A DNA stretch of 64,000 bases, from the NCBI GenBank assembly GCA_902809825.1, contig LR778114.1, forward strand, positions 1,488,001 through 1,552,000. Reading direction: 5' to 3'. Numbering within the stretch: the first letter of the stretch is position 1; each line of letters starts with the position of its first letter. The translations under genes were made by a program, and so were the position numbers. Origin of the DNA: Candidatus Hydrogenisulfobacillus filiaventi (GTDB taxonomy: Bacteria > Bacillota > Sulfobacillia > Sulfobacillales > R501). The notes under the pieces are model-generated. The model was not told where the DNA came from. It searched no databases and worked only from the letters and a program-made list of their open reading frames with translations. Below are positions 9,796 through 18,472 of the stretch, piece by piece.

Positions 9796-10271
9796 GGCTG
9801 GAAGCCCTCGAGGGCCGCCCGGGCCTGCTCAGCGCGGAACTGCTCCAGCCGTTCACGCAGGGCCGGGTCGTCCAGGGCCAGGATACGGGCCGCCAGCAGG
9901 GCGGCATTGGCCGCCCCCCCGATGGCGACCGTCGCCACCGGCACCCCCTTCGGCATCTGCACAATCGACAACAAGGCATCCAACCCCTGCAGGGTGGAGG
10001 TCGGCACCGGCACCCCGATGACCGGCAAAGACGTCTTGGCCGCCACCATGCCGGGCAGGTGGGCGGCGCCGCCGGCGCCGGCGATAATCACCCGGATGCC
10101 GCGCCCGGCGGCACTTTCCGCAAACGCAAACATATGGTCCGGCGTCCGGTGCGCCGAAACCACGGCCGCCTCATACGGAATGCCGAACCGGTCCAGCATT
10201 TCCGTGGCGTGCCGCATGACCTCCATATCCGACTTGCTGCCCATAATGACAGCTACCAGCGGCCCGGGCAC
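9792..10271 (-). CDS. purE: N5-carboxyaminoimidazole ribonucleotide mutase
   Basis: This 159-residue class I PurE rearranges N5-CAIR to CAIR. It shows [14 protein letters not shown] near the N-terminus, [16 protein letters not shown] with the catalytic His, [17 protein letters not shown], and [19 protein letters not shown]. The start is GTG 10271, preceded by GGGAGGAGG. It is the first gene of purEK, and a good sigma-A promoter lies about 55 bases upstream. Confidence 0.97.
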   Translation of the reverse strand: MPGPLVAVIMGSKSDMEVMRHATEMLDRFGIPYEAAVVSAHRTPDHMFAFAESAAGRGIRVIIAGAGGAAHLPGMVAAKTSLPVIGVPVPTSTLQGLDALLSIVQMPKGVPVATVAIGGAANAALLAARILALDDPALRERLEQFRAEQARAALEGFQP

Positions 10272-10324
10272 GATGGACCTCCTCCCGCCTTGGGGAATTT
10301 CTGCCGGGTACAGCGTCTGCCCCG

Positions 10325-10353
10325 GTTATACTGGATTCTTCCCCGCCCAGCAA
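10325..10353 (-). promoter_or_regulatory. purEK promoter
   Basis: On the minus strand TTGCTG (10353-10348), a 17-bp spacer and TATAAC (10330-10325) give a near-consensus sigma-A promoter. The leader is about 47 nt. I see no purine riboswitch or PurR box. Confidence 0.65.
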
Positions 10354-10435
10354 GCAGCGCCCCCGGCCGGCCCGGGGGCCAAATTCTACAGATTCCCGGT
10401 AAAGGGGTGCGGCGCCTTTTGGCGAATATGTCCCC

Positions 10436-10500
10436 GGTCGCGTCGCGACCCGCCGGGAACCCAGCCGCGGTGGCGGGATTCCCGCGACCACTCCCGCCAC
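10436..10500. repeat. Inverted repeats upstream of the 10535 gene
   Basis: GGTCGCG-T-CGCGACC lies at 10436-10450. A 9-bp inverted repeat GTGGCGGGA / TCCCGCCAC lies at 10470-10478 and 10492-10500. They fill the space between the purE promoter and the next gene and could be operator or leader-RNA structure. Confidence 0.35.
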
Positions 10501-10534
10501 GGGCGGAGGGGGTGTCATCATATCTCGCTATGAC

Positions 10535-11137
10535 GTGGAGGGGCGGGACGAGCCGCTGGCCCCGCTCGACCGCATGGCCGACCTCATCCTCGAGGACCCG
10601 GTGATCACGGTGGCGGAACTGGCCCGCCGGCTGGGCTACGCCGAGGACAAAACCATCTACTACTGGATTGCCAAGGCCAACTTCAGCGGCCTGCGCTCCT
10701 TTAAGCGGGCGGTGCTGAAGGGCCGCTATCCCGCGGGACGGGCCCGGGAGGGGACGGCGGCTGCCTGCATCCGGCTGGCGCTGGCCTCCGGCTTCGAAGC
10801 CGACGCCCGCCCGCGCTGGTCAGGGGAGTCCGTGGTGCTGCCGGCCGGCACCGGGCGGCCGGAGTTTGCCTGGCGCTACAAAGGTGCCCCCGCGGGTCCC
10901 GTCTCTCCCGGGGACCTGCTGGTCCTGGGCCCGCCCCAGCCCAGCCCCTATCCCTTACACCTGGCCCGTACCCGGGGCCGGATCGCCCTCCGGCTGGCCC
11001 TGCCGGAGCGCGGACAGCCGCTGGTGGATCCGGTGACCTATCAGGCGGATCCCCAGGCCCGCACCGTGTATGTGGTGCTACAGCTCTGGCGGCGCTTCGA
11101 CGACCGCCCGGTCCCGGACCCCGTGCTCCAGGATTGA
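10535..11137 (+). CDS. HTH-domain protein of unknown function
   Basis: This is a 200-residue protein. Residues 10-60 look like a helix-turn-helix (DLILEDPVITVAELARRLGY, then IYYWIAKANFSGLRSFKRAV). The C-terminal half is beta-rich (SPGDLLVLGPPQPSPYPLHL, then RTVYVVLQLWRRFDD) and unrecognised. The GTG at 10535 has no Shine-Dalgarno in front. A strong GGAGGGGG sits at 10505-10512, but the in-frame codons behind it are GTC, ATC and ATA, so an unusual start is possible. The gene is convergent with rnc and divergent from purE. A DNA-binding role is plausible but unproven. Confidence 0.6.
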   Translation: MEGRDEPLAPLDRMADLILEDPVITVAELARRLGYAEDKTIYYWIAKANFSGLRSFKRAVLKGRYPAGRAREGTAAACIRLALASGFEADARPRWSGESVVLPAGTGRPEFAWRYKGAPAGPVSPGDLLVLGPPQPSPYPLHLARTRGRIALRLALPERGQPLVDPVTYQADPQARTVYVVLQLWRRFDDRPVPDPVLQD

Positions 11138-11205
11138 TGCTCCCCGGCCGGGGCGGCGGGCGGCGGCGTCCGCCCCGCCGTGCCCCGGAGGGGGGCACGG
11201 TGGCT

Positions 11206-11988
11206 TTACGGCAGGCCGTCCGCGGAGGGGGCGGCGGTCCCGGTCCGGCTGCCGGTCAGCTGTTCCAGGGCCTGTTTGGCGGCGGTCTGCTCCGCTTCCT
11301 TTTTGCTGTGCCCGACGGCCCGGGCCAGCACCCGGCCGCCGAGGGAGACCTCGACCTCAAAGCGCTTGTCGTGGTCCGGCCCGTACGACCGCACCACCTG
11401 GTACTGCAGGTCCTCCCCTTGCCCGTGGTTGCGCAGCCATTCGGCCAGGGCGGTCTTGTGGTCGCGGCCGGTCTGGCGGGACCCCGCCTCGGCAATGGCG
11501 TAGTCCAGCTGCTCGTGAATGAAGGTGCGGGCGGCCTCCAGCCCGCCATCCAGGTAAATGGCCCCGATGACGGCCTCGAAGGCGTCCGCCAGCAGGGACG
11601 GCTTGCGGCGTCCCCCGCTGCGCTCTTCCCCCTTGCCCAGCTGCAGGGCTTCCCCGATACCCAGCTTGGTGGCCGCCTCGGCCAGGGTGGGGGCGCAGAC
11701 GATGCTGGCCCGCCCCTGGCTCAATAACCCCTCCGCCCATTCGGGGTGCCGGAAAAAGAGGGCCTCCGTCACCACCAGTTGCAGCACCGCATCACCCAGG
11801 AACTCCAGGCGCTCATTATGGCTCTCCGCCAGGGCCCGCCCGGGGCGGCCTTCCGCCGCCTCCCGCTGGTCGCGCTGCAAGGCCTCGTTGGCGAAGGACG
11901 AGTGGGTCAGCGCCTGCTCGAGCAGATCCCGCCGCCGGATCCACTGCGCCAGCCGTTCCACCGCCGTCCCCTGCTGCGTACGGCCCAT
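11206..11988 (-). CDS. rnc: Ribonuclease III
   Basis: This 260-residue endonuclease cuts double-stranded RNA during rRNA maturation and mRNA turnover. ATG 11988 overlaps the fabF stop (TAATG), so it is the preferred start. The signature ERLEFLGDAVLQLVV and the second metal site DAFEAVIGAIYLDGG are present. A C-terminal dsRNA-binding domain runs from about residue 175 (KTALAEWLRNHGQ to HSKKEAEQTAAKQALEQL). It is the last gene of the fatty-acid operon, next to fabF and acpP as in many Bacillota. Confidence 0.96.
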   Translation of the reverse strand: MGRTQQGTAVERLAQWIRRRDLLEQALTHSSFANEALQRDQREAAEGRPGRALAESHNERLEFLGDAVLQLVVTEALFFRHPEWAEGLLSQGRASIVCAPTLAEAATKLGIGEALQLGKGEERSGGRRKPSLLADAFEAVIGAIYLDGGLEAARTFIHEQLDYAIAEAGSRQTGRDHKTALAEWLRNHGQGEDLQYQVVRSYGPDHDKRFEVEVSLGGRVLARAVGHSKKEAEQTAAKQALEQLTGSRTGTAAPSADGLP

Positions 11989-13226
11989 TACTTGTACTCC
12001 TTTGCCACCAAGGTACAGTTCTGCCCTCCGAAGCCGAAGGTGTTGGACATCACCACCTCCATCCGGTGCTCCCGGGGCTGGTTGGGCACGTAGTCCAGGT
12101 CGCACTCCGGGTCCGGCTCCTCCAGGTTGATGGTCGGCGGCACCACCTGTTTGGTCAGGGCCAGGATGGACGCCACCATCTCCACCGCCCCCGCCGCGCC
12201 CAACAGATGGCCGGTGGAGGACTTGGTGGAGGACACGGGCAGGCGGTAGGCGTAATCCCCGAACACCCGCTTGATGGCCAGGGTTTCGGCGATGTCCCCC
12301 TTGGGGGTGGCGGTGCCGTGGGCATTAATGTAGTCCACGTCCTCCGGCGCCAGACCGGCATCCTGCAACGCCCGCCGCATGGCCAGGGCTGCGCCCAGGC
12401 CTTCGGGATGGGGCTCCACCACGTGGTAGGCGTCGGCCGAGCGCCCGTACCCCACCAGCTCGGCGTAGATCCGGGCCCCCCGGGCCCGGGCGTGCCGTTC
12501 GCTCTCCAGCACCAGGAACCCGGCCCCCTCCCCCATCACAAAGCCGTCCCGCTGGCGGTCGAAGGGCCGGCTGGCATGGGCGGGGTCGTCATTGCGGGTG
12601 GAGAGCGCCTTCATGGCGCAAAAGCCGGCAAAGGCGATGGGGATGACGGCGGCCTCCGTCCCCCCCGTCAACATCACATCGGCTTCGCCCCACTGGATGG
12701 CGCGCATGGCGTCCCCCACCGCATGACCGGAGGAGGCACAGGCGCTGACCGTAGTGACATTGGGCCCGTTGAGGCCGTAATTGATGGCCAGGCGCCCGCT
12801 GGCGATGTTGGCGATCATCATGGGGATAAAGAACGGACTGATACGGCCGGGCCCGCGGTCCAGCAGGGTGATGTGCTGGTCGATGAGGGTGGACATACCA
12901 CCGATGCCGGTCCCTACGATGGAACCGGCGCGTTCGGGGTCCACCTCTCCCAGCCCGGCATCGGCCCAGGCCTCCCCGGCCGCCGCCAGCACGAACTGGA
13001 CGAAGCGGTCGGTGTGGCGCACCTCCTTGCGGTCCATATACCGCAGCGGATCAAAATCCCGCACCTCGGCCGCGATCCGGGAGGGAAAGGGGCTGGCATC
13101 GAAGGACGTTACCGGGCCTACCCCGCTCACGCCCGAGGTCAGCCCCTCCCAAAACTGTTCCAGTCCGATCCCGATGGGGGTGACCGCCCCCATACCGGTG
13201 ACGACCACCCGTTCACGAGTGCGCAT
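11988..13226 (-). CDS. fabF: Beta-ketoacyl-ACP synthase II
   Basis: FabF condenses malonyl-ACP with acyl-ACP to lengthen fatty acids. The 412-residue protein has the catalytic Cys163 in VSACASSGHAVG. The two active-site His are in INAHGTATPKGD and SSTKSSTGHLLGAAGA, and the glycine-rich NTFGFGGQN is near the C-terminus. Length and motifs are complete. It lies between acpP and rnc, separated from acpP by 118 bp containing a GC-rich hairpin. Confidence 0.97.
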   Translation of the reverse strand: MRTRERVVVTGMGAVTPIGIGLEQFWEGLTSGVSGVGPVTSFDASPFPSRIAAEVRDFDPLRYMDRKEVRHTDRFVQFVLAAAGEAWADAGLGEVDPERAGSIVGTGIGGMSTLIDQHITLLDRGPGRISPFFIPMMIANIASGRLAINYGLNGPNVTTVSACASSGHAVGDAMRAIQWGEADVMLTGGTEAAVIPIAFAGFCAMKALSTRNDDPAHASRPFDRQRDGFVMGEGAGFLVLESERHARARGARIYAELVGYGRSADAYHVVEPHPEGLGAALAMRRALQDAGLAPEDVDYINAHGTATPKGDIAETLAIKRVFGDYAYRLPVSSTKSSTGHLLGAAGAVEMVASILALTKQVVPPTINLEEPDPECDLDYVPNQPREHRMEVVMSNTFGFGGQNCTLVAKEYK

Positions 13227-13308
13227 CCCCGTGTGTCCCCCCGCTTCTCCGGCCCCCGGACGTTCCCGGCAGGCAGCACTCAGGCCGGCCGGCCCCTAAA
13301 GGCCGGAA

Positions 13309-13335
13309 GGCCGGCGGGCTCCCGCCCCGCCGGCC
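13309..13335 (-). other. GC-rich hairpin between acpP and fabF
   Basis: GGCCGGCGGG / CCCGCCGGCC forms a 10-bp stem with a 7-base loop just downstream of acpP. No U-run follows, so it may stabilise the abundant acpP message or attenuate fabF rather than terminate fully. Confidence 0.45.
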
Positions 13336-13344
13336 CCGGCCGTT

Positions 13345-13587
13345 TTACGAATTCTCGCGGATATACTCCACCGCGTCGTTCACGGTACTGATCTTTTCGG
13401 CCTCGTCGTCGGGGATTTCCAGCCCGAACTCCTCCTCCAGAGCCATGATCAGCTCCACGATGTCCAGGGAGTCCGCGCCCAGGTCGTCGATGAAGGAGGC
13501 TTCCGGCGTGACTTCGTCCTCCTCCACTCCCAGCTGGTCCACAATGATTTCCTTGACCTTTTCAAATACCTGTTCCTTTGCCGCCAC
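13345..13587 (-). CDS. acpP: Acyl carrier protein
   Basis: This 80-residue acidic protein carries growing acyl chains on a 4'-phosphopantetheine arm. The attachment Ser is in [20 protein letters not shown], the universal DSL site. The helical core matches AcpP along its whole length ([17 protein letters not shown] to AVEYIRENS). It sits between fabG and fabF in the fab operon, 19 bases after fabG. Confidence 0.98.
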   Translation of the reverse strand: MAAKEQVFEKVKEIIVDQLGVEEDEVTPEASFIDDLGADSLDIVELIMALEEEFGLEIPDDEAEKISTVNDAVEYIRENS

Positions 13588-13606
13588 TGTTGGGCACCTC
13601 CTCGCG

Positions 13607-14353
13607 TTAACCCATCACCATGCCGCCGTCAACCACCAGGGTCTGCCCGGTGACGTAGGCCGCTTCGACCAGATACCATACCGCATGGGCGACCTCGTCG
13701 GGGGTACCTTCCCGGCCGAGGGGAATCAGGTCCAAAAGCTTCTGGTGATGGCCGGGATCCATTCCCTGGGTCATCTCGGTGGCAATCAGCCCCGGGGCCA
13801 CAGCGTTCACAGTGATCTGCCGGCTGGCCAGCTCCTTGGCCACCGCCCGTGTGAATCCGAGGACCCCCGCCTTGGCGGCGGCATAGTTGGCCTGCCCGGC
13901 GTTGCCGGTGATCCCCGCCACCGAGGCGATGTTGATGATACGCCCGAACCGTTGTTTCATCATCACCCGCGCGGCGGCCTTGGTACAGGCGTAAACACTG
14001 CCCAGGTCGGCCGCCAGCACCTGCGCCCAATCCTCCTCGCTCATCCGCAGCAGCAGGGTATCACGGGTGATGCCCGCGTTGTTGACCAGGACATCCAGCC
14101 GGCCCCAACGCTCCACCACCGCCCCCACCAGCGCCTGCGCCTGGGCGGGCACCGAGACGTCCGCGGCAAACACCGCCGCAGTACCGCCGTCAGCGGCGAT
14201 GGCCCCGGCGACCGCTTCCGCCCCCTCCCGGTCCTGCCGGTAATTGACCGCCACCGTCAGGCCGTTGGCGGCCAGCCGCCGCGCGATGGCAGCCCCGATG
14301 CCCCGCGAGGCACCGGTGACCAGCGCGACCTTTCCCTGCCAGTCCACGCACAT
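13607..14353 (-). CDS. fabG: 3-oxoacyl-ACP reductase
   Basis: FabG reduces beta-ketoacyl-ACP with NADPH. The 248-residue short-chain dehydrogenase has the cofactor motif [15 protein letters not shown], the structural NNAG, the catalytic Ser in NIASVAG, the YAAAKAG Tyr/Lys pair, and the C-terminal [14 protein letters not shown]. An internal promoter at 14485-14513 and a 125-nt leader precede it, so fabG-acpP-fabF-rnc can be expressed apart from the upstream genes. Confidence 0.97.
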   Translation of the reverse strand: MCVDWQGKVALVTGASRGIGAAIARRLAANGLTVAVNYRQDREGAEAVAGAIAADGGTAAVFAADVSVPAQAQALVGAVVERWGRLDVLVNNAGITRDTLLLRMSEEDWAQVLAADLGSVYACTKAAARVMMKQRFGRIINIASVAGITGNAGQANYAAAKAGVLGFTRAVAKELASRQITVNAVAPGLIATEMTQGMDPGHHQKLLDLIPLGREGTPDEVAHAVWYLVEAAYVTGQTLVVDGGMVMG

Positions 14354-14406
14354 CCCATCCTTAATAAGCGGGTTCCCGGGGTCCCGGGCCGGTGTGGCTG
14401 TTTGGT

Positions 14407-14426
14407 CGTCCGACGGCCGTCGGACG
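14407..14426. promoter_or_regulatory. Perfect 20-bp palindrome in the fabG leader
   Basis: CGTCCGACGGCCGTCGGACG at 14407-14426 is perfectly self-complementary. Upstream in the same leader is the AT-rich dyad GCCAAAATTTTGCC near 14453-14466. No U-run follows, so an operator or regulatory hairpin is likelier than a terminator. Confidence 0.45.
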
Positions 14427-14484
14427 GCGGAGGCGTGCGGCCCCGGCGGATTGCCAAAATTTTGCCTGGCCGCAATTCTTTCGT

Positions 14485-14513
14485 ATTATAGCCTCCGACC
14501 TACACCGATTCAA
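14485..14513 (-). promoter_or_regulatory. Internal promoter for fabG-acpP-fabF-rnc
   Basis: On the minus strand TTGAAT (14513-14508), a 17-bp spacer and a perfect TATAAT (14490-14485) overlap the last codons of fabD. Confidence 0.65.
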
Positions 14514-15486
14514 GGGCCCGGGCCAGCCCCTCAGGGTCCTCCAGGCTGCGGGTGGGCACCGAGCGATCGATCCGGCGGACCAGGCCGGCCAGCGTGCGGC
14601 CCGGCCCGATCTCCCACAGCTCATCCACCCCGGCCGCCAGCAGACTCCGGATCCCCTGCTCGAACCGCACCGGCCGTGAGACCTGCCGGACCAGCCGCTC
14701 CACCGCCTCCTCCGGACGCCGGCACCAGCAGCCGTCGACGTTGGCCACCACCGGGAAGCGGGCCGGCGCCAGATGACAGCGCCCCAGCTCCTCCTCCAGT
14801 ATGGCCTCCACCGGAGTTAACAGCCGGCAGTGAAAAGGGGCCGATACGGGCAGCCGCAGGGTGCGGCCGGCCCCTGCCTCCGCCACCAGCTGCTCCAGGG
14901 CGTCCAGCGCGGCCAGGCTGCCGGCCACCACCACCTGCCCGGGGGCATTGTAGTTGGCGGGCTCGGCCCAACCCCGGGCCGCGGCGGCGCGCGCCAGGCG
15001 TTCCACCTCGGCGGTTTCAAGGCCCAGCACCGCCAGCATGCCCCCCGCCCCCGGCGGGACCGCCTCCTGCATGGCCTGGCCGCGGCGGCGGGTGACCCGC
15101 ACCGCTTCGGGGAAAGGCAGGAGGCCGGCCGCCACATAGGCGGAATACTCGCCCAGGGACAAGCCCAGGGCGGCGACCGGCTCCAGCGGGAAGCGGGCGC
15201 GCAGCACCCGCCAGACGGCGATGCTCACGGTGAGGATGGCGGGCTGCTGCCAGGCGGTAGCCTCCAGCTCCTCGGGTGTGCCCTCCCAGACCCGCCGGCT
15301 GAGCGGTTCCCCCAGCGCCTCGTCCGCCTCCTCGAAGGTCTGCCGGGCCAGGGGATCCGCTTCTGCCAACGCTTTCCCCATCCCCACGTACTGCGCCCCC
15401 TGACCCGGGAACAGCAGCCCGATCCGGCGCCGCCGGCGCCCGCTACCCTGCTCCGGCGCGGGGGCGATGGTCTCCGTGCGTTGCAC
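14500..15486 (-). CDS. fabD: Malonyl-CoA:ACP transacylase
   Basis: FabD loads malonyl groups onto ACP. The 328-residue protein has IGLLFPGQGAQYVGMG near the N-terminus, the nucleophile Ser110 in LGLSLGEYSAYVAAG, and the catalytic His219 in SAPFHCRLL. Its C-terminus carries the fabG promoter. It lies 27 bases downstream of degV and is co-oriented with fabH and plsX. Confidence 0.96.
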   Translation of the reverse strand: MQRTETIAPAPEQGSGRRRRRIGLLFPGQGAQYVGMGKALAEADPLARQTFEEADEALGEPLSRRVWEGTPEELEATAWQQPAILTVSIAVWRVLRARFPLEPVAALGLSLGEYSAYVAAGLLPFPEAVRVTRRRGQAMQEAVPPGAGGMLAVLGLETAEVERLARAAAARGWAEPANYNAPGQVVVAGSLAALDALEQLVAEAGAGRTLRLPVSAPFHCRLLTPVEAILEEELGRCHLAPARFPVVANVDGCWCRRPEEAVERLVRQVSRPVRFEQGIRSLLAAGVDELWEIGPGRTLAGLVRRIDRSVPTRSLEDPEGLARALESV

Positions 15487-15513
15487 GTAATCCCTCCTTT
15501 CGCGGCCGGGACG

Positions 15514-16413
15514 TTACGCCCCGGCCGCCTCCTCCCAGACAGCGGCCTGCCCGGCATCGAGCGCCAACAGGAAGCAGCCCACCGCGCCCGGCCCGGCGTG
15601 GGTCCCGATCACCGGGCCTACCTCCCCGGCCAGGAGCCCCAGCACCTGGTAGCGCTGGCGGATGCCTTCCGCCAGCAGGCCGGCAGTGCCGCCGTCGCCC
15701 ACGTGCCCGACCGCCGCCAGCACCGCCGATCCCGGCGGCACCCGCGCGGCCGCCTCGGCCAGCAGGGCGGCCGGCACCTGGCGCCAGCCCCGCACCTTGC
15801 GCACCGGACGGACACTGCCCTCGCTGAGATCCAGGACCGGCTTCATGTCCAGCATGCCGCCCACCAGCCGGGCCGCATGCCCGATGCGGCCGCCCCGCGC
15901 CAGGTACTCCAGGGTGCGGGGCACAAACAAGGCCGTCATCTGCCGGCGGAGGGCCTCCACCTCGGCCGTCAGTGCAGCCAGCGGCCGCCCCGCCCGCGCC
16001 CCCGCCGCCGCCCACCAGACCAGCAGGCCGGTACCGAGGCTGGCGCTCCGCCCGTCCACCACCGCTACCGGCCCGGCCTCCGGCACCAGGTCGCGTCCCG
16101 CCTCCGCCGCCCGCACGGTCGCCGACAGGGCCCCGGAGAGGTGGATGGAAAGGATGCCGTCGGCACCCTGCTCCTTGAGCCGCCGGTAGGCCTCGGCGAA
16201 GGCGCCGGGGGCCGGGGCAGCCGTGCGCGGCAATTCGCGGCTGTCCGCCAGCAGGCGCAGGAACCCGGCCCCGTCCAGGTCCACCTGGTCCCGGTATTCC
16301 CGCCCGTCCACCCACACCGTCAGGGGTACCATCGCCACCCCCTGTTCCGCCCGCCAGGCGGCGGGCAGGTCGGAGGCGGAGTCGGTGACCACCGCCACCG
16401 CCACCGCACTCAC
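15514..16413 (-). CDS. DegV family fatty-acid-binding protein
   Basis: This is a 299-residue protein with the DegV opening VTDSASDLP, a central SIHLSGALSAT, and GRIGHAARLVGG plus MKPVLDLSEG further on. DegV/FakB proteins bind a fatty acid and present it to fatty-acid kinase FakA. The position between fabH and fabD, starting as GTG in a 4-base overlap with fabH (GTGA), supports a lipid role. No fakA is in the window, so its kinase partner is unknown. Confidence 0.9.
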   Translation of the reverse strand: MSAVAVAVVTDSASDLPAAWRAEQGVAMVPLTVWVDGREYRDQVDLDGAGFLRLLADSRELPRTAAPAPGAFAEAYRRLKEQGADGILSIHLSGALSATVRAAEAGRDLVPEAGPVAVVDGRSASLGTGLLVWWAAAGARAGRPLAALTAEVEALRRQMTALFVPRTLEYLARGGRIGHAARLVGGMLDMKPVLDLSEGSVRPVRKVRGWRQVPAALLAEAAARVPPGSAVLAAVGHVGDGGTAGLLAEGIRQRYQVLGLLAGEVGPVIGTHAGPGAVGCFLLALDAGQAAVWEEAAGA

Positions 16414-17399
16414 CCCCAGCGAATGATGTTGGCCCCCCAGGTGAGCCCGGCCCCGAAACCGGCCAGGGCGACCACCCGGCCGGGTACCAGGCGGCCCTGA
16501 GCCCGGGCATCGGCCAAGGCCAGGGGGATGGAGGCCACAGAGGTGTTGCCGTAGCGGTCGATGTTCATGACCACCTTCTCAGGCTCCAGGGCGAAATGGC
16601 GCATGGCCGCCTCGATGATGCGGGAGTTGGCCTGGTGCGGCACCAGCAGGTCAAGGGCCGATAACGGCAGACCGGCCCGTTCCAGTGCCTGCTCGACCGC
16701 CTGCGGCATGGCCCGTACGGCGAACCGGAACGTCTCATTGCCGTCCATGCGGATATAGTGCAACCGTTCCTCTACCGTGCGGGTGCTGGCGGGCAGGCGC
16801 GAACCGCCGGCAGGGATGCTGATGAGGTCCGCCCCCTTGCCGTCCAGCCGCACGAAGGAGCCGAGGAGGCCGTACTCGCCGGTCTGCCCTTCCAGCACCA
16901 GGGCCCCGGCCCCGTCCCCGAACAGCACCGCCGTCTTGCGGTCGGTGTAGTCGACGATGCTGGAGAGCTTGTCCGATCCCACCACCAGGGCCCGCCGGAT
17001 GCGGCCGCTTTCGATCAGGGCGGCTGCCACATCCAGGCCGTAGATGAGCCCGGTGCAACCGGCCTGGAGGTCGAATCCTCCTGCCGCGGGGATGCCGAGG
17101 GCGTCCTGCACCCGTGCTGCCACCGCCGGGAAAATGTTGTCGGGGGTGTTGGTGGCCAGCACCACATAATCGATCGCGTCCGGCTCCAGGCCGGCATCGG
17201 CCAGCGCCGCCCGCGCCGCGGCAGCAGCCATGGTGGCGGTGGTCTCGTCATCCCCGGCCAGGTGCCGTTCCCGGATCCCGGTCCGGGTCACGATCCACTC
17301 GTCACTGGTGTCCAGAAACCGTTCCAGGTCCTGATTGGTCAGCACCCGCTCCGGGCTGTAGGTACCCAGCCCGACCACCCGGGCCCGTAATCTGCTCAT
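16410..17399 (-). CDS. fabH: Beta-ketoacyl-ACP synthase III
   Basis: FabH starts fatty-acid synthesis by condensing an acyl-CoA primer with malonyl-ACP. The 329-residue protein has the triad: Cys115 in LQAGCTGLIYGLD, His in LVPHQANSRII, and Asn in NIDRYGNTSVASIPLA. It also has the N-terminal TSDEWIVTRTGIRERH. It overlaps plsX upstream and degV downstream by 4 bases each, a tightly coupled operon. Confidence 0.97.
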   Translation of the reverse strand: MSRLRARVVGLGTYSPERVLTNQDLERFLDTSDEWIVTRTGIRERHLAGDDETTATMAAAAARAALADAGLEPDAIDYVVLATNTPDNIFPAVAARVQDALGIPAAGGFDLQAGCTGLIYGLDVAAALIESGRIRRALVVGSDKLSSIVDYTDRKTAVLFGDGAGALVLEGQTGEYGLLGSFVRLDGKGADLISIPAGGSRLPASTRTVEERLHYIRMDGNETFRFAVRAMPQAVEQALERAGLPLSALDLLVPHQANSRIIEAAMRHFALEPEKVVMNIDRYGNTSVASIPLALADARAQGRLVPGRVVALAGFGAGLTWGANIIRWG

Positions 17400-18472
17400 C
17401 CGTCCGCCCGCTCCTCCCCGTCAGCGATGGCCCCGATGCGGGCGCGGATACGGTCCTGCGCCCGTTGCCGCACATAGGTCGCGGCCCGCGCCAGGGTCAC
17501 CGCGAAGGCGATTTCCCGGCTGGACCCGTGACATTTGTAGACCAGCCCGTCCAGGCCCAGCAGCGGGGCGCCACCGTGGCGCTGATAGTCCATGGTCCGG
17601 GCCAGGGGCCGGAGCCCCGGCCGCAACAGCAGCCCCCCCAGCAGGGTCACGGGGTTGCGGCGGATGGCCTGCTCCAGCATCCCCCGGAAGTCGCGGGCCA
17701 TGCCCTCCAGGAACTTCAACATCACGTTGCCGGTAAAACCGTCCGTCACCACCACATCCACCCGCCCGGACAGGATGTCGCGCCCCTCCAGGTTGCCGGT
17801 GAAGACAAACGGCGCGCCCCCCTCCGCCGCCCGCAGCAGGCGCCGGTGGGCCTCCCGCAGCTCGGCCGGTCCCTTGCCCGCCTCCTCGCCCACATTCAGG
17901 AGGCCGACCCGGGGCCGCTCCAGCTCGAAGACCGCTTCCATATAATTGGCACCGAGATACGCATAGCGCACCAGTTGATAGGCGCGGGGATTCATGTGGG
18001 CGCCCGCATCCAGCAGCAGGATGCCGCGTCCGCCGGGACCGGGGAGCAGGGCCGAGAGCGCCGGCCGGTCCACCCCCGGTAGCGGGCCGAGGGCGAACAG
18101 CCCCGCCGCCATCAGGGCGCCGGTATGCCCGGCGGATACCGCAGCCTGGGCCTCCCCGCTCTTCACCAGTTCCATCACCCGCACCAGCGAGGAGCGCGGC
18201 TTCTGCCGTACCGCCCGGACGGGCGCCTCGTCCATCCGGATGATGTCCGGCGCGTGCATCACCCGCACGCGGGGATGGGCGGCCGGCAGCAATGGGGCGA
18301 TACGCTCCTGATCCCCCACCAGCAGCACCGACAACCCGGGGTCGGCGCCGACCGCCGCCAGGGCCCCCGCCACCGGCGCCTGCGGGGCATGATCGCCGCC
18401 CATGACATCGACCGCCACCGTCACGGGGTCCGGCTCCCGGCCCCCAACCGGGCCGGGCTTGTGATACGTCAT
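17396..18472 (-). CDS. plsX: Phosphate acyltransferase PlsX
   Basis: PlsX converts acyl-ACP to acyl-phosphate for phospholipid synthesis. The 358-residue protein shows VAVDVMGGDHAPQAPVAGAL, AAVSAGHTGALMAAGLF, LLDAGAHMNPRAYQLV, VGLLNVGEEAGKG and VVVTDGFTGNVMLKFLEG, all family landmarks. It overlaps fapR by 4 bases (ATGA). The fapR-plsX pairing is conserved in Bacillota. Confidence 0.96.
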   Translation of the reverse strand: MTYHKPGPVGGREPDPVTVAVDVMGGDHAPQAPVAGALAAVGADPGLSVLLVGDQERIAPLLPAAHPRVRVMHAPDIIRMDEAPVRAVRQKPRSSLVRVMELVKSGEAQAAVSAGHTGALMAAGLFALGPLPGVDRPALSALLPGPGGRGILLLDAGAHMNPRAYQLVRYAYLGANYMEAVFELERPRVGLLNVGEEAGKGPAELREAHRRLLRAAEGGAPFVFTGNLEGRDILSGRVDVVVTDGFTGNVMLKFLEGMARDFRGMLEQAIRRNPVTLLGGLLLRPGLRPLARTMDYQRHGGAPLLGLDGLVYKCHGSSREIAFAVTLARAATYVRQRAQDRIRARIGAIADGEERADG

